From [Streptosporangium] indianense (GTDB lineage Bacteria; Actinomycetota; Actinomycetes; Streptomycetales; Streptomycetaceae), in NCBI RefSeq assembly GCF_021474405.1, contig NZ_JAKEIO010000067.1:1-39276 (forward strand): DNA of 39,276 bases, read 5' to 3'. Shown one piece after another: positions 15,387-22,668 of this stretch (its first letter is position 1; each line of letters opens with the position of its first letter). Below the pieces are notes generated by a model, which was given only the letters and a program-made list of their open reading frames with translations, did no database searches and had not been told where the DNA came from. A program made the translations under genes and the position numbers.

Positions 15387-16511
15387 ATGCCGAACCTGCC
15401 CGATGTCGTGCTGTGGTCCATCCCCGCCTTCGTGCTGCTCACCGTGGTCGAAATGGTGAGCTACCGACTCCATCCCGACGAGGACGCGGAGGGCTACGAG
15501 GCCAAGGACGCCGCGACGAGCGTCGGCATGGGGCTCGGCAGCCTCGTCTTCGACTTCCTGTGGAAGATCCCGATCCTGGCCATCTACACGGCCCTCTACG
15601 AACTCACGCCGCTGCGCGTGCCCGTGGTGTGGTGGACCGTCCCGCTGATGCTGCTCGGGCAGGACTTCTTCTACTACTGGTCCCACCGCGGTCACCACGT
15701 CATCCGCATCCTGTGGGCCTGCCACGTCGTCCACCACTCCAGCCGGAAGTTCAATCTCACCACCGCGCTGCGCCAGCCCTGGACGTCCCTGACCGTGTGG
15801 CCGTTCTACGTCCCCCTCATCGTCGCCGGTGTGCACCCCGCCGCGCTCGCGTTCTGCTCCTCGGCGAACCTCGTCTACCAGTTCTGGATCCACACCGAGC
15901 GCATCGGCAAGCTGCCCCGCTGGTTCGAGTTCGTCTTCAACACCCCCTCGCACCACCGCGTCCACCACGCCTCCCAGGGCGGCTATCTGGACCGCAACTT
16001 CGGCGGCATCCTCATCGTCTGGGACCGGCTGTTCGGGTCGTTCGTCGAGGAGACCGAGCGGCCGCGGTACGGGCTGACCAAGAACATCGCCACGTACAAC
16101 CTCCTGAAGGTGGCCACGCACGAGTACGTGTCGATCGCCAAGGACCTGCGGACGGCGAACAGTTGGAGCGAGCGCGCGGGACGCGTGTTCCGCGGACCGG
16201 GCTGGGGCCCACAGCCGGCAGCCGCTGCCACCGCCGCACCGACTTCGTCCCCGCCGGAGGGGACCAAGCCCGCCGGGGTGCCCGCGCCGGCCACCGAGAC
16301 CGCGCCTGCCCCCGGGCAGACGCCGGTTTCCCAGTCCACGCGACGTTCCGGGAGCACGCCGGTTTCCGAGACCGCGCCTGCCCCCGGGGGCACGCCCGTT
16401 TCCCGGTCCGGTCCGGTTTCCGGGAGCACGCCGGTTTCCGGAGCTGCGTCCTCCGGCGAGCCCGTGTCGGTCTCCGACCCCGCTCCGGTCGCCGGGAGTA
16501 CGTCCGCGTGA
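15387..16511 (+). CDS. Sterol desaturase family membrane protein with repeat tail
   Basis: 374 residues. The integral membrane di-iron hydroxylase core has the three histidine clusters in order: HRGHH, HVVHH and HHRVHH, with several membrane segments from residue 5 to about 160. Members oxidise lipids such as sterols, carotenoids or alkyl-glycerols. The last 90 residues are disordered (Pro, Ala, Thr, Ser) and include a 24-residue tandem repeat. No ribosome site precedes the ATG, so it may be leaderless. Its stop overlaps the start of the lysoplasmalogenase gene (GTGA), hinting at a shared ether-lipid role. Confidence 0.9.
   Translation: MPNLPDVVLWSIPAFVLLTVVEMVSYRLHPDEDAEGYEAKDAATSVGMGLGSLVFDFLWKIPILAIYTALYELTPLRVPVVWWTVPLMLLGQDFFYYWSHRGHHVIRILWACHVVHHSSRKFNLTTALRQPWTSLTVWPFYVPLIVAGVHPAALAFCSSANLVYQFWIHTERIGKLPRWFEFVFNTPSHHRVHHASQGGYLDRNFGGILIVWDRLFGSFVEETERPRYGLTKNIATYNLLKVATHEYVSIAKDLRTANSWSERAGRVFRGPGWGPQPAAAATAAPTSSPPEGTKPAGVPAPATETAPAPGQTPVSQSTRRSGSTPVSETAPAPGGTPVSRSGPVSGSTPVSGAASSGEPVSVSDPAPVAGSTSA
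16296..16439 (+). repeat. 72-bp in-frame tandem repeat in the desaturase tail
   Basis: Two 72-bp units, 16296-16367 and 16368-16439, encode residues 304-327 and 328-351. Both begin ETAPAPG and end GSTPVS. A shorter remnant follows. Because the unit is a multiple of three, copy number can change without a frameshift. Confidence 0.8.
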
Positions 16512-17188
16512 AACTCTCGCGTCTCCTCCTGGCCGCCTTCGGTCTCGTCGCCGCCGTCGATCTCGTCTGCCTCGCGGCCGGTGCCGACGTCGGGCACGCC
16601 GTCGCCAAGCCCCTGCTGATGCCGCTCCTGGCCCTGTGGGCCGCCCTGCGCAAGGCACCCCGGCCGCTCCTGGCGGCCCTGCTGTTCGGCTGGGGCGGGG
16701 ACGTCCTGCTGCTGTCGGACGCCGAGCCGGCCTTCCTCGCGGGCATGGCCTCCTTCGCGGCCGGACACGTCTGCTACCTCGTGCTCTTCGCGGTCCACGG
16801 CAGACGCGACACGCTCCCCCGGGCGCGGACGGGCCTCCTGGCCCTCGGTTACGCCGTCGCCCTCGTGACGACCGTCGCGCTGCTGTGGCCGGACCTGCCC
16901 GCGGACCTGCGCGTGCCCGTCGCCGGGTACAGCCTGCTGCTCACCGCCATGGCGTTCCGGTCGGCCACCCGGCTCGGCCTCTTCGCCGGGCTCGGCGGGG
17001 CGCTGTTCCTGCTGTCCGACACGCTCATCGCGACCGGCGTGGCCGAGTGGCCGCAACCGCCCGCCCCGGACTTCTGGATCATGCTGACCTACATCGCCGC
17101 GCAACTCCTGCTGACCGTCGGCACCCTCGGGGTCCTCGACGCACGCAGGGCACCGGCCGTCACCTACGGCGAGATGCGCGCGGCCTGA
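16508..17188 (+). CDS. Lysoplasmalogenase (YhhN/TMEM86) family protein
   Basis: 226 residues with about eight membrane segments. The family motifs are visible: KPLLMPLLALW near residue 40, GWGGDVLLL near 68 and LSDTLIA near 165, whose Asp residues are thought to line the active site. Members hydrolyse the vinyl-ether bond of lysoplasmalogens. GTG 16508 overlaps the preceding stop and has GGGAG upstream, so it is translated with the sterol-desaturase-type protein. It is convergent with the CopD gene, with 21 bp between stops. Confidence 0.85.
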   Translation: MKLSRLLLAAFGLVAAVDLVCLAAGADVGHAVAKPLLMPLLALWAALRKAPRPLLAALLFGWGGDVLLLSDAEPAFLAGMASFAAGHVCYLVLFAVHGRRDTLPRARTGLLALGYAVALVTTVALLWPDLPADLRVPVAGYSLLLTAMAFRSATRLGLFAGLGGALFLLSDTLIATGVAEWPQPPAPDFWIMLTYIAAQLLLTVGTLGVLDARRAPAVTYGEMRAA

Positions 17189-17209
17189 GACGCACCGGCG
17201 TCACCGGCG

Positions 17210-18262
17210 TCACCAGCGGATGGGCACCGGAAGCGCCGTCAGCAGGCCCGACGCCGCGACCGCGAGACCCAGGACCACGACCTCCGCCCGGGCCGGAACG
17301 CAGGCGGTCAACGGGTCGGCCGCCCGGCGCAGTCGGCGTCTGGCCCACACCGCGAGCGCGGCGACGACCACCACGAGCAGCACCTTGGCGAACAGGGCCC
17401 GCCCGTACGCCGTACCGGTCAGCTGCTGCAGGATCGTCTCCGGCGGCATCCGGCGCAGTGAACTGCACACGCCCGTCGCGGTGATGGCGGCGAGCAGCAC
17501 GAGGGCCACGCGCGCGTAGAGACCCAGCAGGGCCGCGCCCGCCGCCGTGGCGCGCCGGCCGTGCCACAGCCGCAGGACGCGCAGCGCGTGCAGCAGACCG
17601 CCCGTCCACAGGGCCGCGCAGGTCAGATGGACGAGCGTCAGCCCGGAGCCGGTCAGCGGGCTGTGCTCGATCGTGGGGTGGGCGCGCAGGGCCTCGGCGA
17701 CGATCACGGCGGCCAGTGGCCAGACCTGTGTGACCGGCCGGCGCGACACGGCGCACAGCCCCGTCACCAGGAACGCGTTGACCTCCAGCAGGGCGAGCTT
17801 GCCGTCCCGGGAGGCATAGAGGCCCCCGACGTCGACGTCCGCCGCATCGCCCGGCACGAGATTGCCGGTGGCCACGACCGAGGCGAGTCCCAGGGCGGCG
17901 ACGAAACCGGCGGCTGCCGCGACGGGGGACCAACTGCGGGGCAACGCCGGGTCCCGTCCCGTTCCCGAACCCGGTCGGGTACCGGCCTCCGCGCCGGGCA
18001 GCGTGCGCGCCAGGCGGTTCACGAACAGCTCGCCGACGGGTATGCACAGCGCCGCGAACAGCACCGTCCGGAGCAGGGCTATGCCACCGGCGCCGGGTGC
18101 CCCGGCCTCCCCGGTGCCGTGCAGCGCGACGGACGGGCCGAGCAGCGGGATCAGCGCGGCCAGCGCCACCAGCACCAGGAGGGCGACGGTCCGGCCCGCG
18201 CCGGTGCGTCGTACGGCCCCGTGCGCATCGGCCGCTCCGGACGGGGGTCTTGTCGGAATCAC
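17210..18262 (-). CDS. CopD-domain copper transport membrane protein
   Basis: About 350 residues and eight or nine membrane segments. The C-terminal half carries the CopD pattern: a conserved histidine near EHSPLTG, then LTLVHLTCAALWTGGLLHAL and a final helix pair around ALFAKVLLVVVVAALAVWARRRL. CopD proteins take part in copper uptake or export across the membrane. No CopC domain is fused or adjacent. GTG 18262 is chosen (GAAG about nine bases upstream); in-frame starts at 18298 and 18286 are possible. Confidence 0.8.
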   Translation of the reverse strand: MIPTRPPSGAADAHGAVRRTGAGRTVALLVLVALAALIPLLGPSVALHGTGEAGAPGAGGIALLRTVLFAALCIPVGELFVNRLARTLPGAEAGTRPGSGTGRDPALPRSWSPVAAAAGFVAALGLASVVATGNLVPGDAADVDVGGLYASRDGKLALLEVNAFLVTGLCAVSRRPVTQVWPLAAVIVAEALRAHPTIEHSPLTGSGLTLVHLTCAALWTGGLLHALRVLRLWHGRRATAAGAALLGLYARVALVLLAAITATGVCSSLRRMPPETILQQLTGTAYGRALFAKVLLVVVVAALAVWARRRLRRAADPLTACVPARAEVVVLGLAVAASGLLTALPVPIRW

Positions 18263-18331
18263 CCCAGGATCTTCACCAACCTCCACGCGTCCGGGCAAGT
18301 CGGTCGCCCGTCAGCCGGACATCAGCCGGAT

Positions 18332-18862
18332 TCAGCCGGTCTTGGGCGCGGCCGCCCACCACAGCCGCACCTCCTCGCGCTCGTCCGTCGGCCTCAGCTC
18401 CCAGCCCTGCGCGAGCGCGACCTCGGCGACGTACCAGCCGCCGACCCCGCGGTAGACACGCAGGGGTATCGCGCACTCCACGGGCGGCTTCGGCTTCTTC
18501 GGCTCGATCGGCGCGGAGGCCCGGGCCGTCCACTTGCCCACCGCCTTCTCCACCCGCGCCTTGTAGTACTCGACGTCGCCCTCATGACGCAGCTCCGGCC
18601 AGGACACGCACCAGGAGGCCAGCCGCCCGACGCGGTCCACCGTCCAGCCCATGGCGTCCAGGTAGCCGCGTTCGAGCCTGCTGCTGAAGGCGGTGATCAC
18701 CTCGGCGAACATGCCGACCACGAGGAACGCGCCCACGACCGCCGCCCACAGCACACACACGACCGGAAACCACACCACGCTCCCGGCGAACCGCAGCGCC
18801 AACTGCCACTGCGGCCGCACGGGTGGGGCCGTCCAGGTCGCCGTCTTCTCGTGCACGTCCAT
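18332..18862 (-). CDS. Uncharacterised membrane protein
   Basis: 176 residues with one long or two short hydrophobic segments (about 24-57, FAGSVVWFPVVCVLWAAVVGAFLVVGMFAEVI) and a soluble C-terminal domain with PIEPKKPKPPVEC and a Trp-rich end (WELRPTDEREEVRLWWAAA). I recognise no family. ATG 18862 has AGGA ten bases upstream. It lies between the CopD gene and the protease pair on the same strand. Confidence 0.7.
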   Translation of the reverse strand: MDVHEKTATWTAPPVRPQWQLALRFAGSVVWFPVVCVLWAAVVGAFLVVGMFAEVITAFSSRLERGYLDAMGWTVDRVGRLASWCVSWPELRHEGDVEYYKARVEKAVGKWTARASAPIEPKKPKPPVECAIPLRVYRGVGGWYVAEVALAQGWELRPTDEREEVRLWWAAAPKTG

Positions 18863-18939
18863 GACAAGGAATCCTGCCCCAGACGCGGAACGGGCCGGAC
18901 GGGTGCCCCCGCCCGGCCCGGATCACCTTCACACGAGCT

Positions 18940-20466
18940 CTACTTGGTCACCGCGTCCAGCGCGTCCGCGATGCCCCAGCCGTAGAAACCGTTGCGGTTC
19001 TCGGAGCCTTCGCACACCGCGTCGACCTTGCCGTCGCCGTTGATGTCGTACGGGTCCGTGCACGGCGTGGCGTCGGCCTCCGCGTACAGCAGGGCCTTCA
19101 CCAGGGCCGGAGAGGCGTATGGGTGCGTCGACTTGATGAGGGCGGCGACACCCGCGACGTGCGGGGACGCCATCGACGTACCGGCCATGTAACCCCACTT
19201 GCCGCCCGGCAGCGTGCCCAGGATGAGGCCGCTCGTGGCCGGGGCGTCCGGCTTCTGGTAGGCGGTCGAGTCGCCGCCCGGGGCGGCCACGTCGATGACG
19301 CCCAGCCCGTGGTTGGAGAAGGACGACTTGATGCCCTTCGCGCCCGTCGAGGCGACCGTGACGACACCCGGCAGCTGGGTCGGGATGTCGAGGCACTTCG
19401 AGGGGTCGACGACCCGGTCGCCCGGCGTGCTGTCGTTCGGGGACGACGGGTCGGTGATCTCGTCGGCGGCGAGGTCGTAGTTCTCGTTGCCGGCCGCGGC
19501 GACGTTGACCGCGCCCTTCTTCTCCGCGTACCGCGAGGCCCGGCCGACGGCCTCCACGAGGGCCTTCTGGTCCGGGTCGTTCTTGCAGTTGAAGTACCAG
19601 GGGTCCGTGTAATAGCTGTTGTTGGTCACGTCGACCCCGTGCTCGGCCGCCCACACGAAGCCGCACACCACGGCCTCCGTGTAGAAGAACCCGGCCGTGG
19701 TGGACACCTTGATGCCGGAGACCTTCACGCCGGGCGCGACACCGGTCATGCCGACGCCGTTCTTGGCGGCGGCGATCTCACCGGCGACGTGGGTGCCGTG
19801 CGGGCTCTCCTGGGCGCTCGGCCGCCATGCCCCGTCGGCCGTGTCCGGCTTGCCCGACACGCAGTTGACCGACGCCCCGCGGTCGAAGTTGGGCGCGATG
19901 TCGGGGTGGGTGTCGTCCACGCCGGTGTCGATCACGGCGACCGTGACCTTCTCGCTCCCCAGCGTCTTCTCGTGCGCCTTGTCCGCCTTGATGGCGGGCA
20001 GGTCCCACTGCTGGGGCTGCAGCGGGTCCTGCCCGGCCGGGGCGTCGGCCGCGGCGACCTCGGCCGCGCTCAGCACCTTCGGCGCGCCCAGGTCGCCCGT
20101 CGACGCCGACGGAAGCGGGGCGGTCCGGGTGGCGCCCGCCGACTGGACCCCGCGCACCGTGCGGATTTCCTTGGCGAAGTCGGGGTTCGAGGAGTGGACG
20201 ACGATGACGCCGATCTGGTCGTACGACGTCACGATCGTGCCGCCCGCCTCGGCGACGGCCTTCTTCACGTGCGCCGACGTGCCGTGGCCCGGCTTGACGT
20301 TGACGACGTAGCTGAGCGGGGTCGCGTCCGCCCGGGCCGCGTTCGGGGCGGGAGCGTCCTCGGCGGCCGTGGCGACGGTGTTCGGCAGGAACGCGAGGGC
20401 CGTTGCCATGGCCATCCCGGCCGGGATCGCGACGGCGCGACGGTAGCGCGCGTACGGCGCAGTCAT
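18940..20466 (-). CDS. Secreted S8 family subtilisin-like protease (copy 1)
   Basis: 508 residues. Signal peptide at about 1-35 (ATALAFLPNTVATAA), an inhibitor-I9-like propeptide (YVVNVKPGHGTSAHVKKAVAEAG), then the peptidase with Asp180, His223, oxyanion Asn327 and Ser431 (GTSMASPH), all present. The C-terminus has a calcium-loop-like DINGDGKVDAVCEG. ATG 20466 has GGAG upstream. It is a close paralogue of the gene immediately upstream, only 62 bp away, and is probably cotranscribed with it. Expected to act outside the cell. Confidence 0.93.
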   Translation of the reverse strand: MTAPYARYRRAVAIPAGMAMATALAFLPNTVATAAEDAPAPNAARADATPLSYVVNVKPGHGTSAHVKKAVAEAGGTIVTSYDQIGVIVVHSSNPDFAKEIRTVRGVQSAGATRTAPLPSASTGDLGAPKVLSAAEVAAADAPAGQDPLQPQQWDLPAIKADKAHEKTLGSEKVTVAVIDTGVDDTHPDIAPNFDRGASVNCVSGKPDTADGAWRPSAQESPHGTHVAGEIAAAKNGVGMTGVAPGVKVSGIKVSTTAGFFYTEAVVCGFVWAAEHGVDVTNNSYYTDPWYFNCKNDPDQKALVEAVGRASRYAEKKGAVNVAAAGNENYDLAADEITDPSSPNDSTPGDRVVDPSKCLDIPTQLPGVVTVASTGAKGIKSSFSNHGLGVIDVAAPGGDSTAYQKPDAPATSGLILGTLPGGKWGYMAGTSMASPHVAGVAALIKSTHPYASPALVKALLYAEADATPCTDPYDINGDGKVDAVCEGSENRNGFYGWGIADALDAVTK

Positions 20467-20528
20467 GGTGTCTCCAGTTCGTTCACGGTACGAGCTGATC
20501 TTGCGGAAGGTCCCGGTGGCGGGTCGGG

Positions 20529-22058
20529 TCACTTGACGGCGCGCAGCGCGTTGACGATGCCGTGGCCGTAGAAGCCGTTGCGGTGCTTGCCGCCCTCGCA
20601 CACGGCGTCCTGCGTGCCGTCGCCGTTCTGGTCGTAGGACGTGGGGCAGGCGGTCGGGTCGGCCTGTGCCTTCAGCATCGCCTGGAGCTGGGCCGGAGAG
20701 GCCCAGGGGTGCTCGGACTTCAGCAGCGCGGCGACACCGGACGCGTGCGGCGAGGCCATCGACGTGCCCTGCAGGAAGCCCCACGTGCCGTTCGGCAGGG
20801 CGGACAGGATACGGCCGTTCTTCGAGGGGGTGTCAGGCGTCTGGTAGCGCCCGTCACCGCCGGGCGCGGCGACGTCGACCACGCCCTTGCCGTAGGAGGA
20901 GTAGTACGACTTGACGTTGTTCACGCCCGTCGCGCTCACCGTGACGACACCCGGCAGCAGGTTCGGAACGTCGAGGCACTCGTGCGGGTCGATGGTGCGC
21001 TCGACCGGGGTGGAGTCGTCCGGGCTGGAGTCGTCGACGATCGCGTCCGCGTCCAGGTCGTGGTTGGAGTTGCCCGCCGCGGCGACGTTCAGCGTGCCCT
21101 TCCTCTGGGCGTACAGCTGCGCCCGGTTGACCGCGTCGACGATGGCCCGCTGGTCGGGGTCGTCCATGCAGTTGTACAGCCACGGGTCGACGTAGTAACT
21201 GTTGTTCGTGATCTCGACGCCGTGGTCGGCGGCGAACACGAACGCGCACACGACGCTCTCCGGGTAGAAGAGGCCGTTCGTCCGGTCGGTCACGTTGATG
21301 CTGGACACCTTCACCCCGGGGGCGACGCCCGCGACGCCGACGCCGTTGCGGGCGGCGGCGATCTCACCCGCGACGTGCGTGCCGTGGTAGTCCTCGGGGG
21401 TGTACGGCCGCCAGGCGCCCTCGCTGGTGTCGGCCTTGCCGCCGTCGCAGTTGGCGGACTGGGACGCGGAGAAGTTCGGGGCGATGTCGGGGTGGGTGTC
21501 GTCCACGCCGGTGTCGATGACGGCGACCGTCACCTTGCGGCTGCCCGGGTTGATCTTCGCGGCCTTGTCGGCGCCGATCGCGCGCAGGTCCCACTGGTCC
21601 GCTTCGAGGGGCTCGCTCTCGGCCGTCCCCGCCGAGGCGGCCTCCGCGCGCTTCGCCTGGGCGGCCGTCAGATACTCGACGCCGCCCTCCTGCTTCGTGC
21701 CCGCGGCCGTCAGCGGCACCGTCCGCGTCGCACCCGCCGACTGGACCCCGCGCACCGTGCGCATTTCCTTGGCGAAGTCGGGGTTCGAGGAGTGGACGAC
21801 GATGACGCCGATCCGCTCGTAGGTCTCCACCACCGCTCCGTCGGCCTTCACGATCGCCTTCTTCACCGAGGCGATCGTAGGGCGGGACGGCGTGGTGTTG
21901 ACGACGTACGACAGCTTCGGCGCGTCCGCCGACCTGGAGGCCGACTCGGTGTGCGGGGCCGCCGACGCGGCGGCCGGCAGGAAGCCGAGCGAGGCCGTCA
22001 GGGAGAGCACGACGGGCACGGCGAGAGCGAGCCGGCGTCTGGAACGCAAGTGAGACAT
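20529..22058 (-). CDS. Secreted S8 family subtilisin-like protease (copy 2)
   Basis: 509 residues. Signal peptide 1-33 ending ASA, propeptide (YVVNTTPSRPTIASVKKAIV), and catalytic Asp182, His225, Asn330 and Ser433. The C-terminal calcium-loop-like segment is DQNGDGTQDAVCEG. Architecture and length match copy 1, but the propeptide-catalytic junction differs (TAAQAKRAEAASAGTAESEP). ATG 22058 has GGAG upstream, and a good promoter lies about 80 bp before it. Confidence 0.93.
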   Translation of the reverse strand: MSHLRSRRRLALAVPVVLSLTASLGFLPAAASAAPHTESASRSADAPKLSYVVNTTPSRPTIASVKKAIVKADGAVVETYERIGVIVVHSSNPDFAKEMRTVRGVQSAGATRTVPLTAAGTKQEGGVEYLTAAQAKRAEAASAGTAESEPLEADQWDLRAIGADKAAKINPGSRKVTVAVIDTGVDDTHPDIAPNFSASQSANCDGGKADTSEGAWRPYTPEDYHGTHVAGEIAAARNGVGVAGVAPGVKVSSINVTDRTNGLFYPESVVCAFVFAADHGVEITNNSYYVDPWLYNCMDDPDQRAIVDAVNRAQLYAQRKGTLNVAAAGNSNHDLDADAIVDDSSPDDSTPVERTIDPHECLDVPNLLPGVVTVSATGVNNVKSYYSSYGKGVVDVAAPGGDGRYQTPDTPSKNGRILSALPNGTWGFLQGTSMASPHASGVAALLKSEHPWASPAQLQAMLKAQADPTACPTSYDQNGDGTQDAVCEGGKHRNGFYGHGIVNALRAVK

Positions 22059-22142
22059 GGGGTCTCCACATCCTCCGGAAACGAAACCGGCCCGAGGCAC
22101 AGGTGGTGCCCGGGCAGGTACATGACGTGGTGGTGCAGGGTG

Positions 22143-22171
22143 AAGCTATCCCGGCCTCCCGCCCGCAGCAA
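22143..22171 (-). promoter_or_regulatory. Promoter of the tandem protease genes
   Basis: On the minus strand TTGCTG (22171-22166) and TAGCTT (22148-22143) are separated by exactly 17 bases, a good housekeeping-type promoter. Just upstream of the -35, GTCG-AAA-CGAC forms a small inverted repeat that could bind a regulator. Confidence 0.55.
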
Positions 22172-22211
22172 CGCTTTGTCGAAACGACTTCGGAAACAAC
22201 GCCGGGCGTTT

Positions 22212-22221
22212 GAACCGGTTC
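22212..22221. promoter_or_regulatory. Palindrome GAACCGGTTC upstream of the symporter operon
   Basis: A perfect ten-base palindrome, 91 bp before the DUF485 gene and 154 bp before the protease start on the other strand. It may be an operator for either transcription unit; the binding protein is unknown. Confidence 0.3.
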
Positions 22222-22311
22222 TCATGCGTCGCCGTGACGTTGGACAAGGAGCGCGAGGACACGTGCCTCCGCCCCCGTTCACAACCGCTTCCGTCCCTGC
22301 GAGGAGACTCC

Positions 22312-22668
22312 GTGGCCACCGACGCACCGCCCCCCTCGAAAGAGCAACACAAGCTCCCCACACCCGAGGAGTTCGCCGAGGTGCAGGAGAGCGCGGAGTT
22401 CGGTGAACTGCGCCGCTCCTACCGCTCCTTCGCCTTCCCGCTGACCGTCGGCTTCATCGCCTGGTACCTGCTGTACGTCCTGCTCTCGAACTACGCGGGC
22501 GGCTTCATGGGCAGCAAGCTGTTCGGCAACATCAACGTCGCCTTCGTCCTCGGCGTCGCCCAGTTCGTCACCACGTTCCTCATCGCCTGGTGGTACTCGC
22601 GGCACGCCGCCGCGAAGCTCGACCCCAAGGCCGAGGCCATCAAGACCCGGATGGAGAGCGGCGCATGA
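22312..22668 (+). CDS. DUF485 family membrane protein
   Basis: 118 residues with the DUF485 signature (FGELRRSYRSFAFPLTV) and two transmembrane segments (about 41-63 and 76-98). DUF485 proteins regularly sit just before ActP-type monocarboxylate symporters and are likely accessory subunits. GTG 22312 has GAGGAG five bases upstream. The stop overlaps the symporter start by ATGA. Confidence 0.9.
   Translation: MATDAPPPSKEQHKLPTPEEFAEVQESAEFGELRRSYRSFAFPLTVGFIAWYLLYVLLSNYAGGFMGSKLFGNINVAFVLGVAQFVTTFLIAWWYSRHAAAKLDPKAEAIKTRMESGA

Noticed and set aside
19123..22406. Long plus-strand open frames opposite the two proteases
   Set aside because: Arg/Gly/Val-rich shadow frames; the minus-strand proteases have complete catalytic residues and ribosome sites.
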